From Macrobrachium rosenbergii (lineage: Eukaryota; Arthropoda; Malacostraca; Decapoda; Palaemonidae): a stretch of 64,000 bases of DNA. The translations under genes were made by a program, and so were the position numbers. The notes under the pieces were generated by a model. That model was not told the DNA's origin. It did no database searches and was given only the letters and a program-made list of their open reading frames with translations. The stretch is taken from assembly GCF_040412425.1 (NCBI RefSeq), contig NC_089749.1, forward strand, positions 32,788,313 through 32,852,312, read 5' to 3'. Positions 1-14,875 of this stretch are shown here, in pieces; the first letter of the stretch is position 1, and each line of letters starts with the position of its first letter.

Positions 1-442
1 GTCGAAACGACAACCATCATGTCTCACGCACCGTGCTGACGTCCTCCTCCAGTACCGACGACCACGACAGAGCCGACACGGCAACCATCTCGTCCTCCAA
101 GAAACGTACTGACGTCCTCCTCCAGTTACGACGACCATGAGAGCCGACACGGCAACCATCTCGTCCTCAAAAACTCTCCACTGCTCTGCTGCCAGGATCT
201 GACTCGCAGGTACGGATACCTGCAGCTGCTACTCCAACTGGCTTGCTGCTACCCTCAACCTGACTCGTTGCTGCTACGAACCTGACTGGTTGCTGTTACG
301 AACCTGACTTGTTGCTGTTACGAACCTGACTGACGCTGTCAAGCACTCCACGACAGACGTCAACTCACCAGCACGAAAAAAACACAAATAAAGGAGGCAA
401 AAATCCACTAAGGGAACAATCGACAAACGATTGTTCCTAACA
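1..442 (-). mobile_element. Partial LTR-like element, minus orientation (family shared with 43164-44065)
   Basis: Read on the minus strand, this block matches the first half of 43164-44065. Both begin TGKTAGGAACAATCG, form a 10-bp stem GGAACAATCG/CGATTGTTCC, and share the phrase GTGGATT-TTGCCTCCTTT. Both then carry short repeats around GAACCTGACT-GTTGCTG and about three roughly 75-bp repeats containing GAGATGGTTGCCGTGTCGG. The right edge ends CTAACA, the complement of a TGTTAG LTR start. The window cuts off the other end. No coding sequence is seen. Classification as an LTR rests on the TG...CA ends and the poly(A) signal in the sister copy. Confidence 0.6.
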
Positions 443-686
443 CAAACACATATTGATAAACTTTACTTACAATTAAATTAATGAAAATGTTATTGATAAG
501 GTTATTGAGAAATATTTAATATCGGTGATTGTACCGCATGAGCTTATACATTACCGTAATGGATTTCAGCTCTGCCCTTTGTAAGATCAGTTCTGAAGAT
601 TAATGGTAAAAACGGTTACTTTTTTATTTCGCTTTAATCAGAGTGTGTTATGTTCATTTCGTGTTGTTTTCTTATGATTTGTTTTG

Positions 687-1692
<1,006 letters not shown>

Positions 1693-2115
1693 GTGTGCCT
1701 TGCTCTCGGCTTCCGTCAGATAAATACAAAAGTTATTTATACCTTACCTAAGTATGTGTTGCTTACCATATCACCATTTTATTTCTACCGTGGGTGGCCC
1801 CAGAAGGTATTGTCCTTCTGGTTTTCAGCAACTATTTTTGAAGAGGCTGCTAACCTCAAGTCCTTCTTCTTCACGTTTGCGTCTCACCGCAGTGGTGTAA
1901 CTGCTGTGCACAATCTATTTTACCGTGAGGGTAAAGGTGTTGTCGCAGCCGACAACTTGCGTTGCTACATCTTCAGATTCGCTGGAGGCCTAGCCTTCAG
2001 TGAGCGACAGAAACGTAAGGCTACGTGTAGTCCTTTGTATTATTATATGAAGTTTCTCAAATTGGGCAGAGCTCGTCAAGGCGCTAATTTCGCTTCAACC
2101 CTCACGGTAGAGTAG
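1693..2115 (+). CDS. Unidentified ORF with codon-like composition, possibly an exon or part of an old mobile element
   Basis: An open frame of about 140 codons begins at a non-ATG codon and ends TAG. From about 1850 the codons are ordinary and mixed (AAG, TTC, CTC, GTG, GGC) and the sequence is far less AT-rich than its surroundings, unlike the repeat-driven frames nearby. The product is basic and aromatic, with a stretch reading [19 protein letters not shown] and later [16 protein letters not shown]. No known catalytic motif, signal peptide or clear membrane span was recognised, and I cannot name a family. The non-repetitive sequence continues to about 2205, just before a (TA)n tract, an arrangement shared by several mobile elements in this window, so a transposon-derived origin is as likely as a host exon. 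Nothing upstream resembles a promoter. Confidence 0.3.
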   Translation: MCLALGFRQINTKVIYTLPKYVLLTISPFYFYRGWPQKVLSFWFSATIFEEAANLKSFFFTFASHRSGVTAVHNLFYREGKGVVAADNLRCYIFRFAGGLAFSERQKRKATCSPLYYYMKFLKLGRARQGANFASTLTVE

Positions 2116-2210
2116 CCTGTCGACAGAATCAAGTCCTTCGTGGGTGATTCAAGTCTCGTTTTTGTCGCTGTTAAGACGAGCTTCCTATTATTGACCCCTA
2201 GGGTCCATGT

Positions 2211-2221
2211 AATATATATAT

Positions 2222-2296
<75 letters not shown>

Positions 2297-2301
2297 CACA
2301 C

Positions 2302-2391
<90 letters not shown>

Positions 2392-2397
2392 GTATGT
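2211..2397. repeat. Compound (TA)n microsatellite
   Basis: Two long TA blocks separated by a short TACATACACACG spacer. The minus-strand Tyr-Ile frames across it are artefacts. Confidence 0.97.
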
Positions 2398-3216
2398 AAA
2401 TTTCTGATCGAACGGGACATAGTTTGCACTTTAGAACTATTATTTTCTTTAAGCTTTCCAATTTATTATTTCAGTGCTTGTTCCCAAATTGAATTTAATG
2501 TAACGTGCGAAAAAATGTGAAGCACTATTTTATGCAAAACAAGAATATTAATTGTTAGTGTTATAGATGACACTGAGGAGATAAATGGAAGGTCACTGTA
2601 AAATATTAATGCGTGTGAACCCAGAAGGGGAATAATTAATTAAAAAATTAAGCTAAACGTTTTACTATTTTAAATTGGCTTTAGTTTTCCGCAGTGCCAA
2701 GGTATCTTAATTCCATTCGTTGACTCTTAAATTTTGGGAAAAAATCTTGCAATCCTTCCTCCTTATTACATATTTATGTCACATGGCTCAGCGTGATAAG
2801 CTACTGTATAACTTTGTGTTATATGCTTCAGAATTTATATTTTTTGCATAGTTTAAGATATGCTGGCGTTCAAGTTTGTAAGATAGATTAATTATATAAA
2901 AAAGTCCTCGTTTATTTATTTATTTTTGCAAAAAGCTTACAGTCAGTGGAGCTGCAAACCCATGTCCTGGCCGTTTGGTGATTTTTACTGAAAGAAGAGA
3001 GACCATCCGCCAATACGGACGAAAACCTCACTACCATCTCTGGGTAATTCCCCGATCCTTTGAGAGTCTTGTGATTCCAAGCTGGTGGCTCTTCCTGTGG
3101 GAACAATGTTCGGAAAGTGTCCCTTTTTAGGTTGAAGCTAGCGCCCTCAAACCAAGTGAACAAGTGAACTTTCTGTGGAAGTATGCCTCAGGATACCAGC
3201 TGATAAGCACGTCGTG
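2398..3216. other. Gene-free stretch, nothing recognised
   Basis: AT-rich single-copy-looking DNA. The minus-strand frame at 2912-3163 has no supporting motif or context. Confidence 0.5.
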
Positions 3217-3239
3217 AGAGAGAGAGAGAGAGAGAGAGA
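3217..3239. repeat. (GA)n microsatellite
   Basis: Short pure GA run. Confidence 0.9.
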
Positions 3240-3507
3240 CTTTTATCCTTTACCTTACTTCATTGTGCACGCACAGCCCAAGTATTGCTTTTATTTGAGT
3301 TCAGACCTCATTGACAGCTATAAGTATGTAAGGAGCTTAACGTCAACTATGAATAAAAGCAATAAAGCCAAAAGTTTGATGAATACTAATTCCCAGACAG
3401 TTTCGAGACATCAAGGTTCCTCTTCCTTATTATCCACGGTGAAGAGGAAACGTGGAGGCTCGAAATAAGTAAGAAATATTTATTACATTTAGCTGCTAGC
3501 TTACCTG

Positions 3508-3559
3508 CAATATATGTATATGTGTGTGTTTGTATACACACACACACATATATATATAT

Positions 3560-3594
<35 letters not shown>
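3508..3594. repeat. Compound (TG/CA)-(TA)-(GA)n microsatellite
   Basis: TGTG, CACACA, TATATA and GAGAGA blocks follow one another directly. Confidence 0.9.
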
Positions 3595-3879
3595 AAGGAA
3601 ATCAGAAATATGTGCATGCAAAGATGCGCTTTTTTTTAGTTGACTGTTGCAAACAGTACTATGCTGATTGGAAACGTTGATAATAGACATGAGCGAGAGT
3701 AATGGGAGTAAATGGAAATCAGCGTACATGTATGAAACAGATAATGCTGTGGAAGTATTCTGCGTAGGAGCCTCATCCCAGATTCAGCCGCTAAAGTGGG
3801 AGTGACCGATACTGTGTTTTTTCTCAGGAGTCACCTCCGGTTATGGGAAAATGCTGAAAAATATGCGGTGCACTTTATG

Positions 3880-3938
3880 TACACACACACACACACACAT
3901 ATATATATATTTATATATATGTGTGCGTGTATGTCTGT
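3880..3938. repeat. (CA)n-(TA)n microsatellite
   Basis: A CA run followed by TATATA and GTGTGCGTG. Confidence 0.85.
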
Positions 3939-4148
3939 AGTGTATGTATTATCGCGGGCCGTATACGCATATGTATGGTAGTGATGGATGTTTTAGTTGA
4001 TTAGGTTTTGAATTTTTGCCAGTGAATATGGTTAATAAAGTCTGAATTCTGTTACTCACAATAATTATTGGCTAGTTTATGAAATAATGAGATTTCAGAG
4101 AGATAATTCACTGAATCCGAACGGTCTATAATAATAAGTAAATGAACT

Positions 4149-4700
4149 TCATAGTATTTGGCTGAAAATCTGTACAAGGGAGAGATTATTCTGCATGACT
4201 AATGTAAATGTACAGTCAGAAGAAAAAGAATTGAGAGTCTTAAGCCTCCCAAGGTGGCAGAGTAAGCTAGTTGTAGAACGAGCGAGTAGGAGTAGTAGGC
4301 GTAGTTGTAATAGTAAGGCTGACGGCTGCCCGAAAGGCCAATAGCCTTGCAGTGTTGTTCCGCACGGCGCGAAGAGAGGTTGTTTGTGAGCGCGGCTCTT
4401 CCCCCAGCGCTTCCTTTTCGAAGTGACTTTGTTGGTTCCATCATTTTCAAGTGTCACGTTCGCCTTCGCTTCACTTTGCATTATGGTTAAAGAGATCGGA
4501 AGCTAATTGATATTATTTTGAACGTGGTTTGATAGACTTTTAGAACTGTTTTCCTTCATTTTGGTGGGTGCTATGGAAGAAAAAGTTTTGAGTTGCTAAG
4601 TTTGGTAGAAGAAACTTGGTTTCATTTCTGGGAGTTGTCTAATTTTCTGTCGAGTGCCAAACTACAGCGAATAACATTCGTTAGAATTAAGGTAAGAGGT
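4149..4700 (+). promoter_or_regulatory. GC- and CpG-rich patch ending in a donor-like site; possible promoter or non-coding first exon
   Basis: The segment around 4250-4460 is visibly richer in G, C and CpG (CGCACGGCGCG, GAGCGCGGCTC) than the AT-rich DNA on both sides. About 230 bp downstream lies AATTAAGGTAAGAG at 4684-4697, a close match to the AAG|GTAAGA splice donor, after which the sequence becomes strongly T-rich like an intron. Together this is what a 5' untranslated exon would look like. No long ATG-started frame exists on the plus strand here. The minus-strand frame at 4149-4481 is open but contains Leu and Tyr runs made by short repeats. This is an inference from composition and one motif only. 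Confidence 0.22.
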
Positions 4701-6147
4701 CTTGTGTTTTATTACATGTTTCATTTTGTTAGTTAGCTGTTACTTCATGTTTCATATTATTTTTTATGGAAATGACGATACTTAGTTTTCATGTACACTG
4801 ATCGATTACATTGCATTTGCTTATTTTGCCAGGAGCTATCTGCCAATAATATTGTTTATTAGGAAGTTTACCGTATACACAAAATTTGCTCTTATATATG
4901 ATTTTGATGTTGTTTCTGACTAATTTATTTATTTATTTATTTATTTTACCAAATACCCGGTATAAATGGTGTATTAGCTTATTTTTTTTATATTCAAGTA
5001 GTGGAAAACATTAATACTGTATGTGCAATACTTGATTTGTTAAATTTCATTATTTAAAAAATTATGTAATTCATCATTTGTATCCGTTTTATTCTTTTAT
5101 TTTTACTTGTGTTATACATTGAAAAATTCAGATGAACTATTTGCGTTACTCTGTGTTATAAACAATAAAAAAAATAATTACAACGTTTATCATACTTAAT
5201 GTAAAAATACAGTAATCCGTTTCAAGATTTGTTTCGCCAATTCGTGTTAGCTGTTGTATTACATTGTATATCATTTAAAAAATGGACCGTTTGATTATTT
5301 TTGTATTACAAAGAATAAAAAAGAACATTGAACATTGATATAACTTGTGCGAGACGTGACATGTCGAAAAGGAGTAAAAAGTAACACTAGCTTTAAAGGA
5401 ATTTGACATCGTCCATAAAATGCTCCAGAAGCGAGATTTTAGTCACGCCTTAGTTCGTGACTTCTTTGGGAGTGGTCGGCGTGTTGGAAGAACTCGATTC
5501 AATCATGAGTTATTATGGAGTGATTTTTATGCCGTCGAATTATGCACGGAATTTCTGTTGCGTAATTCACTGATACATTACTCGAAGACTTAATGCCTTA
5601 GTCTGGACAATGGCAGTAAGATTAATTGAAATTTAAGTAACTTGTTAGTTCCTATTGAGTACTGAACATCAAATGCTTATTATGTGTTAAATTTAAATAA
5701 CTTGTTAGTTCCTATTGAGTATTGAACATCAAATGCTTATTATGTGTTATACTAACAACTTTTTACTGTTTTATTATTTAGAAAATGATGTTTTAGTGTT
5801 GCACAGTTTATTGCTCTTCATTGATTTTTGCATTAAGTCGTTATTTTTATTTCACCTTTCACATCTTTGCAACATATTTAAATTAACATTTATTGAGTCA
5901 CATGAGATGCCCTTCGTAAGAGTTACAGTTAAAGTTCCCACAGTTGATTTTTTCTTGTACTTTACTAAGTGTTACTTCTTGAACTGTTGATGTTTGTGTT
6001 TTATTTATATTAATTATGCTCATTAGCCTTTTTTAAATATAAGTTAAATTGTTGTGTTGAATGATATAGTAGTCTTTATGCTTATTTTTTATTCAAATGT
6101 TCGTGTTCACGCTTTCGATATTTAATTAAAATATTCACGTTTTTGTG

Positions 6148-6150
<3 letters not shown>
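4701..6150. other. T-rich gene-free stretch with one local tandem duplication
   Basis: The plus strand is strongly T-rich with TTTA runs (4923-4946). Near 5631-5749 a unit of about 60 bp containing TAACTTGTTAGTTCCTATTG is present twice in tandem, nearly identical. No coding signal. Confidence 0.7.
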
Positions 6151-6181
<31 letters not shown>

Positions 6182-6222
6182 CCACACACACACAGGCACA
6201 CACACAGGCACACACACACATA
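6151..6222. repeat. (CA)n microsatellite
   Basis: CA repeats interrupted by TC and GG variants. Confidence 0.95.
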
Positions 6223-7511
<1,289 letters not shown>

Positions 7512-7756
7512 GCATTTATGTATGTATGTACTGTATATATGTATGTATCTATATGTACGATAGATACATAGATATAGTTATAACTCAAAATAATTCGTTT
7601 TATGCGTGTATTTTTAATATAAGTTAGTCAATTTGCGTGATGGCCTCAATTCAAGGAATGCAGAAGCATTAAATCAAAGTCGGTGACGCTTAGGATGCTC
7701 TCTAGCTCTTTTCAGGGGCGATTTTATCTTCATGATTCCAAGTCAATGTCAAGGGT

Positions 7757-8044
7757 GGTAGTGCCGTCAGCTCACCTCGCGCGGTGCACTGTAGGCATTA
7801 CTTAAGGTTCTTTGCAGGGTGCCTTCGGCCCCTAGCTGAAACCGCTTTCGTTTCATATTTTCTTTCTTTCATCTTACTTTCCGCCCTCTCCTAACAATTG
7901 ATTCATCATGCAACTGCGAGGTTTTCCTCCTGTTACATCTTTTAAACCTTTTACTGTCAATTTCTGTTTCAGCGCTGATTGACCTCATATCTCCCAGCGC
8001 TTGGCCTTTGGCCTAAATTCTATATTCAGTTCAATTCAACTCAA
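7757..8044 (+). mobile_element. Dispersed SINE-like repeat, family B, copy 1
   Basis: About 290 bp shared with 21199-21488 and 54376-54660, all in the same orientation. Shared landmarks in order are GTGCACTGTAGGCATTACT, CCCCTAGCTG, CTTACTTTCC, CCCTCTCCTAACA, GCAACTG, GGTTTTCCTC, CTGTTACA, GACCTCAT and TTGGCCTAAATT. No coding frame is conserved among the copies. Length, dispersal and lack of ORF suggest a SINE or other non-autonomous retroelement. No clear tRNA-like A and B boxes were found. Confidence 0.8.
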
Positions 8045-8311
8045 GGGCAGATAGATGGTAAAATTTATTTTGGTCGAGTCGAGGAAATATACCGAACTTG
8101 ATTCGCTCTAGGCGGGACTTTTTTTCTTTTTTTTTTTATTTCGAAGGAGTTTGTTTTTGAACAGGAAATTGAATGATGATTTTCTTTATTAGGGTAACTT
8201 TTATTTTTATGAAAACCAAAGATTACTCGAAATGTGAATTTAGACTACAAAACGTTGCAATAAAGTAGATGTTTGTCTCTTTGTCGTTAGACAGAAGATT
8301 GAAGGTTTTAT

Positions 8312-8322
8312 TATTGTTATTA

Positions 8323-8379
<57 letters not shown>
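8312..8379. repeat. (ATT)n microsatellite
   Basis: Pure TTA trinucleotides, giving the Ile/Asn homopolymer frame on the minus strand. Confidence 0.95.
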
Positions 8380-8704
8380 GCTGTTACCTTGTGAGCTTTC
8401 AGCTTCGTAGAGACCAAGGTATAATTATCCTAATGAATATAAGTTATTAAAAAATTATTGTAATAAGAATAAATAGATTCTTTGAGTTGCAATAAAATTT
8501 GACACCGAAAAAACGGTTGTTTTTTTCTTGTAGTAAGTCAAAGCTGTTGTATCGCTGAAGCAGCTTTCAGTTTCGTAGACTCTAAATATAATCGATACAG
8601 TGAATTCAGATTTTTAACAAAAATTAGCAGTGGATTTTGTTGTTAGAATATAAATCAAAGCGATATCCCCCAAAACAGCTTCCAGAGTCGAAGAAACTAA
8701 TGTT

Positions 8705-9236
8705 CTGTCGATTATTTGAATTTAGACTTGTGAAAAACGTGATATAAAGTCAGCCTTATAGTAATTACAGGAAATGAAAAAGTGATATAAGGTCAGGCTT
8801 ACAGTAATTACAGGAAATGAAAAAGTGATATAAATTCAGGCTTACAGTAATTACAGGAAATTAAAAAGTGATATAAAGTCAGGCCTACAGTAAGTACAGG
8901 AAATGAAAAAGTGATATAAAGTCAGGCTTACAGTAGTTACAGGAAATGAAAAAGTGATATAAAGTCAGGCTTAATTACAGGAAATGAAAAACGTGATATA
9001 AAATCAGGTTTAATTACAGGAAATTAAAAAGTGATATGAAGTCAGGCTTAATTACAGATAAAGTCAGGCTTAATTACAGGAAATGAAAAACCCGACATAA
9101 AGTCAGACTTAATTACAGGAAATAAAAACGTGATATAAAGTCAGTCTTAATTACATGAAGTGAAAAACGTGATATAAAGTTAGGCTTAATTACAGAAAAT
9201 GAAAAAGTGATATAAAATCAGATTTAATTACAGGAA
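8705..9236. repeat. Minisatellite with a unit of about 43 bp shortening to about 38 bp
   Basis: The unit contains GTGATATAAAGTCAGGCTTA followed by CAGTAATTACAGGAAATGAA. The first units (about 8743-8940) carry CAGTA between TTA and ATTAC; the later units lack it, so the period drops by about 5 bp. One unit is truncated near 9055. Roughly twelve to thirteen units. Confidence 0.92.
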
Positions 9237-9462
9237 ACTTAATTTATGCAAATTCAGTTATTTTTATTTAGACCCAGGGCCCACATTTCCATGCTAAATG
9301 TTGAAGGATAACTCACTTTTTATTGCTGGAGCTCGTATGTGCTTGTCGTGTGGGACGGAGCGATATGCTTATGTCTGTGTACTAGTTCAGATCAATTCAA
9401 ATCTTACAAAAAATGGTTATTTTATCGTTGTTACTGTTGTAATTTCGAAGAGATATCTGTAA

Positions 9463-10335
9463 GATGTGACATTGTTTCTTCATTCAAATTCTGTCCTTCT
9501 GAAAGTCATTTTAAATCAGATGTGATATTGATTCTTCATTCAAATTCTGTCCTTCTGAAAGTCATTTTAAATCAGATGTGATATTGATTCTTCATTCAAA
9601 TTCTGTCCTTCTGAAAGTCATTTTAAATCAGATGTGATATTGATTCTTCATTCAAATTCTGTCCTTCTGAAAGTCATTTTAAAGATGTGATATTGAAAAT
9701 TCAAATTCTGTCCTTCTGAAAGTCATTTTAAATCAGATGTGATATTGATTCTTCATTCAAATTCTGTCCTTCTGAAAGTCATTTTAGATCAGATGTGATA
9801 TTGATTCTTCATTCAAATTCTGTCCTTCTGAAAGTCATTTTAAATCAGATGTGATATTGATTCTTCATTCAAATTCTGTCCTTCTGAAAGTCATTTTAGA
9901 TCAGATGTGATATTGATTCTTCATTCAAATTCTGTCCTTCTGAAAGCATTTTAAATCAGATGTGATATTGATTCTTCATTCAAATTCTGTCCTTCTGAAA
10001 GTCATTTTAAATCAGATGTGATATTGATTCTTCATTCAAATTCTGTCCTTCTGAAAGTCATTTTAAATCAGATGTGATATTGATTCTTCATTCAAAAATC
10101 TGTCCTTCTGAAAGTCATTTTAAATCAGATGTGATATTGATTCTTCATTCAAATTCTGTCCTTCTGAAAGTCATTTTAGATCAGATGTGATATTGATTCT
10201 TCATTCAAATTCTGTCCTTCTGAAAGTCATTTTAGATCAGATGTGATATTGATTCTTCATTCAAATTCTGTCCTTCTGAAAGTCATTTTAATTAGATGTG
10301 ATACTGATTCTTCATTCAAATTCCGTCCTTCTGTC
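9463..10335. repeat. 56-bp minisatellite, about 15-16 units
   Basis: The unit contains TCAGATGTGATATTGATTC, then TTCATTCAAATTCTGTCC and TTCTGAAAGTCATTTTAAA. Most units differ by one base (TTTAAA against TTTAGA). There is one shortened unit near 9680 and small indels near 9945 and 10096. The unit is not a multiple of three, so no long protein repeat is encoded. Confidence 0.96.
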
Positions 10336-10737
10336 CTTTCATTAAAGAGAATGTTAGCATCACTGACATTGTTATTGTTGGATGTATGACAACTAATAAT
10401 GAAATTTTATTTTATATTTCCATAAGTATATTCTGCTGGCCTATCCAAAATGCAGTGCTACATAAGTGTTCACGATAATAATATCTTTACCATTTTTACA
10501 CCACTTCTAAACCAATGTGTAATGCCGTTGTTTCTGGACGAGTAGCAGTCTTGGAGATATCTGATGCAGCATTACACGAAGTATTTGTTCCACCGTGTAG
10601 CCTATACTCATTTTTGGAAGTATGAAATTTGCCGCATCAAGTTTTCAGCTGCTCAGAATTTAGAAGTAAGCCTTGCATGAAGGTATTTTTTCTTTCTTAC
10701 AGTTTATCCAGTACGGAGTTTTTTAATGATCATCTTT
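10336..10737. other. Gene-free spacer, nothing recognised
   Basis: Non-repetitive DNA between the minisatellite and the foldback element. Confidence 0.5.
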
Positions 10738-11080
10738 TAGTTTTCTGTAAAAGACAACTATTGAGATGGCTTTGTCTGTCCGTCCGCACTTTTTGTGTCC
10801 GCCCTCAGATCCTAAAAATTACAGAGGCTAGAGGGCTGCAAATTGGTATGTTGATCATCCACCCTCCAATCATCAAACATACCAAATTGCAGCCCTCTAG
10901 CCTCAGTAGTTTTCATTTTACTTAAGGTTAAAGTTGGGATGATTGTGCGTCTGGCACTGCTATAGGACAGGCCACCACCGGGCCGTGGCTGAAAGTTTCA
11001 TGGGCCACGGCTCATACAGCATTATACGCTATACAGAAAACTTGATTGCCACGAAGAAACTTCTGCGCATTTTTTACTTG
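10738..11080 (+). mobile_element. Foldback/MITE-like element, family M, copy 1
   Basis: Family M has six copies here. The shared order is a short 5' palindrome AGTTTTCTGTAAAAG, then GATGGCTTTGTCTGTCCGTCC, then a long hairpin whose arms read GAGGCTAGAGGGCTGCAAAT and ATTTGCAGCCCTCTAGCCTC. After that come GTCTGGCACTGCTATAG, GGCCACCACCGGGCCGTGG and TGAAAGTTTCATGGGC, and the copy ends near TTCTGCGCATTTTTTACTTG. In other copies the terminal hairpin is GCGCCGAAGAAACTTCGGCGC; here it is decayed (CCACGAAGAAACTTCTGCGC). No coding frame is conserved. Being non-autonomous and rich in internal palindromes, it is called MITE-like; the terminal duplication was not resolved. Confidence 0.85.
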
Positions 11081-12839
11081 TTTATTGTGAAGTCGGATTC
11101 AACGAAATTTGACAAGTTTTCTCATTCTTTCAGCGTAATTTATAATGCCAACAGTCTAGTAATGATAATAGATTTTTAAATACAATGTTTTAAGCATTAT
11201 TCTCAACAATGAACAAGAACCTAATTTTTTTCCCGTGTTAGATATGTAGAAAAAGATTGCTAGGATTTCAAACTTTCCAAAAAGGATTGTGAATTCACGT
11301 ATGGAGAGCATCTTTCACTGATGGTATCTAATCCTTGAAAAAGTGCTTTGGTGTTTACTGATTTGCAACAGAATTTCGTAGACGTTGAGTGCATAAGATT
11401 TTGTTTTGATCTGGAAATGATCTACTGTACTGTAGCTGTCGTTTCCTGTTGCCTGTTATCCACGGTTACCCAGAAACTTGAACTGATCATTAGTATGTCA
11501 TACTTGGAACTTTGTATTCAAATGGATCAGTAGGTCATGTCTATTTCTAGTATAGTAAGATATCAGTTTATTCTTCCCTGTGATAAATAACACTGCAGCA
11601 TCATTCAGTAATGTAAAGCAAATATCACCAGCGATGAAAAGTATTTGTTTAATAGTGAAACAGTCATCGAAAAACATATAAGATGTCGGTGCGTAGTTGA
11701 TTAACTGATGTAAGATTGAGATTATTGTAGACGAACAACTGAGTTGCAGTTAACAAGCGCCAAAGATAACAAAAACTGTAACTTTGGTTTTATCGTAAAG
11801 GGCAAAAGGTTCATTTAAAAAAAAAACGATGAGAGATATGAATATGCGGGATAAAGGACACTTGATCTACTTGCACACCAAACTTAGAAAATGTGTCTGA
11901 TAAAGCGTTATTGTGGATGTTCCTTACAGAGAGAATAGTAAAGTTACCAAGTACACCCGGCATAACAAATATTTGCCCAGTATTTTAGTTATCTGGGAAG
12001 GAGCTACCAAAAAGTGAGATACAAATCACAAAACTTCCTCACGGCAGGAAGTTTGGGTTTTATTGTGGATTTGGTAAGGACTTACTGAACCCCATAAAAA
12101 AAAAGGCTAATAACCATTTTGTTTTTCCGTTGTAAACTACGCTTTTGTAATAGTTATTTCTAAAGTGAAAATGAACCCATTTAGATAAAGAATTAAAGCC
12201 CACCTGTTTGTGTGGAGTGCATTCTGGGAAAATCTCACAATTTTGGAAGTGGGCTTATCGGAAGATGTTCTTTGGTTAGACAATTTAATAGAAATGATAA
12301 CAGTCGATTTGATATTTTGGCTGCTGCAAGTTCCTTGTACCGAAAAATACCAAATAATTGTCGCTTTATCGTGACCTTTTGTCACGAACTCATATTCTCG
12401 TGACCTTTCGTACCCAAATAATTATAATTTTTCCGTGACCTTTTGCAGTTTGGTTGGCTTTGGAAGAATTTTAAACAATTTGGCAAGCAGTGTCTGGTAT
12501 AGCGAACGATTTCTTGATAAGATTCCGACTGGAATAATCCGGTGTCCCTCCTAAGGGACCTGACCCAAGTTAACAAAACTTAATAGAGGATCATGTTATC
12601 ATCTCGGTTGATATTGTATGCTCTTGTTAGTCACCTGACTTTCTCGAAAAATACTAATGTGGAGGAACCCTGTTCATTCATCCAAATGAGACTTTATTAC
12701 ATTATGATTGCAGAGTGAATTTATTAGATTTTATGTATATTGGAGATGAATTTACGTGGTTTAACATTTAAGAGGTTTAACATCAAAAATCCTTAAGTCA
12801 TTCAGTGATGAAAACTTCAAATCTTTACCATGTCCAGGT
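11081..12839. other. Gene-free stretch with short repeats of TCGTGACCTTT
   Basis: No convincing exon. Around 12366-12446 the phrase CGTGACCTTTYG recurs three times at short spacing. Overlapping frames on both strands at 12137-12576 have no supporting motif. Confidence 0.5.

Positions 12840-13673
<834 letters not shown>

Positions 13674-13749
<76 letters not shown>
13674..13749. repeat. (CT)n microsatellite
   Basis: Pure CT dinucleotides. Confidence 0.97.
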
Positions 13750-13752
<3 letters not shown>

Positions 13753-14766
13753 CATGGATATCATAACCACCGTATAATAATTATATCCTCTCGAAAGTTG
13801 ATATGAATGAGGCAAAATTGAGGATATGATGTCTTGACTTGAGTGGCAGTCCAGTTTTTGCCTACATAGCTTAATTCAGGTTATAATATTAACTGTAGTA
13901 GCACTAGTAGTGGTAGTATTTTAGTAGCAGAATTGGCAACACCTACAACAAGAACACAGATAATGAAGATAATAATAATACAGTGTCCTGTCGGCTGTCG
14001 CCGAACAAATTGTTCATTTTTTTGCTGTGTAATGGAACCATCCTTGGTTATAAAAAAGTATTTCAGTCATTGACTATTACACCTTTGGCAGACAGATGTC
14101 ATGCAGGGAACTATTTATCGTACTTGTCTCCTGCATATTTGTAAATATGACATATTTTCTTGTTGTTCAAAGTTTGCTAGGCAATTCTGGGCAGAATGCC
14201 CATCAGACGTTCCAAGTATCATTAAATTAAACTTCATCAGATGTTATCGTACTCGTAGGCATTACACGTGATAATGACAATAAGCAGTGAGTTTTCATAC
14301 ATTTAGCTATAACTGAAAATGCTACTTGTAGCGTAGATTGTTCCAGAGAAGCTTGATCTAATTGAAAATGATCACTGTTGTATTCTATTTTCGGAGCAGG
14401 TTTTTTCTCCTGCGGTAACCTGATATTTCTCAGTCATTTGATGATAGGGTTAATTTTAGGCCTAGAGGCCGAATTTCATGTTTGGGTCTGGTGGTTTATT
14501 CAGTTCCTGATTCACATTTCTTTACTCATCCTTGATTAAGTTTATGCTCATTTGTTACTATACTGCTACGTGTTTCTACATATTTTTCCTGTAAATGGCT
14601 AAGAATGCTATGTAATGTCTACGCCTGATAAAGAATGATGGACAAGGATAAAAATTATGGAATAAGGGAATGGCCTGACATTTTTGCGGTTAAAAGCCAC
14701 ACACAAACATGCACACACATACGTACATACGTACTACACACATACATATATACATTATATATACAG

Positions 14767-14768
<2 letters not shown>
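13750..14768. other. Gene-free spacer, nothing recognised
   Basis: No exon-like frame and no recognised repeat family. Confidence 0.5.

Positions 14769-14769
<1 letters not shown>

Positions 14770-14846
<77 letters not shown>
14770..14846. repeat. (TA)n microsatellite
   Basis: TA tract preceded by CACATACGTACA-type runs. Confidence 0.97.
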
Positions 14847-14847
<1 letters not shown>

Positions 14848-14875
14848 GACGATGATGAAGGCGGAAGCCTAATAT

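Noticed and set aside
4149..4481. Minus-strand ORF of 110 codons as a gene
   Set aside because: Leu and Tyr runs come from short repeats, two frames are open at once, and there is no motif; kept only as a composition anomaly.
9463..10335. CRISPR-like array
   Set aside because: Units are contiguous with no unique spacers; this is a 56-bp minisatellite in eukaryotic DNA.
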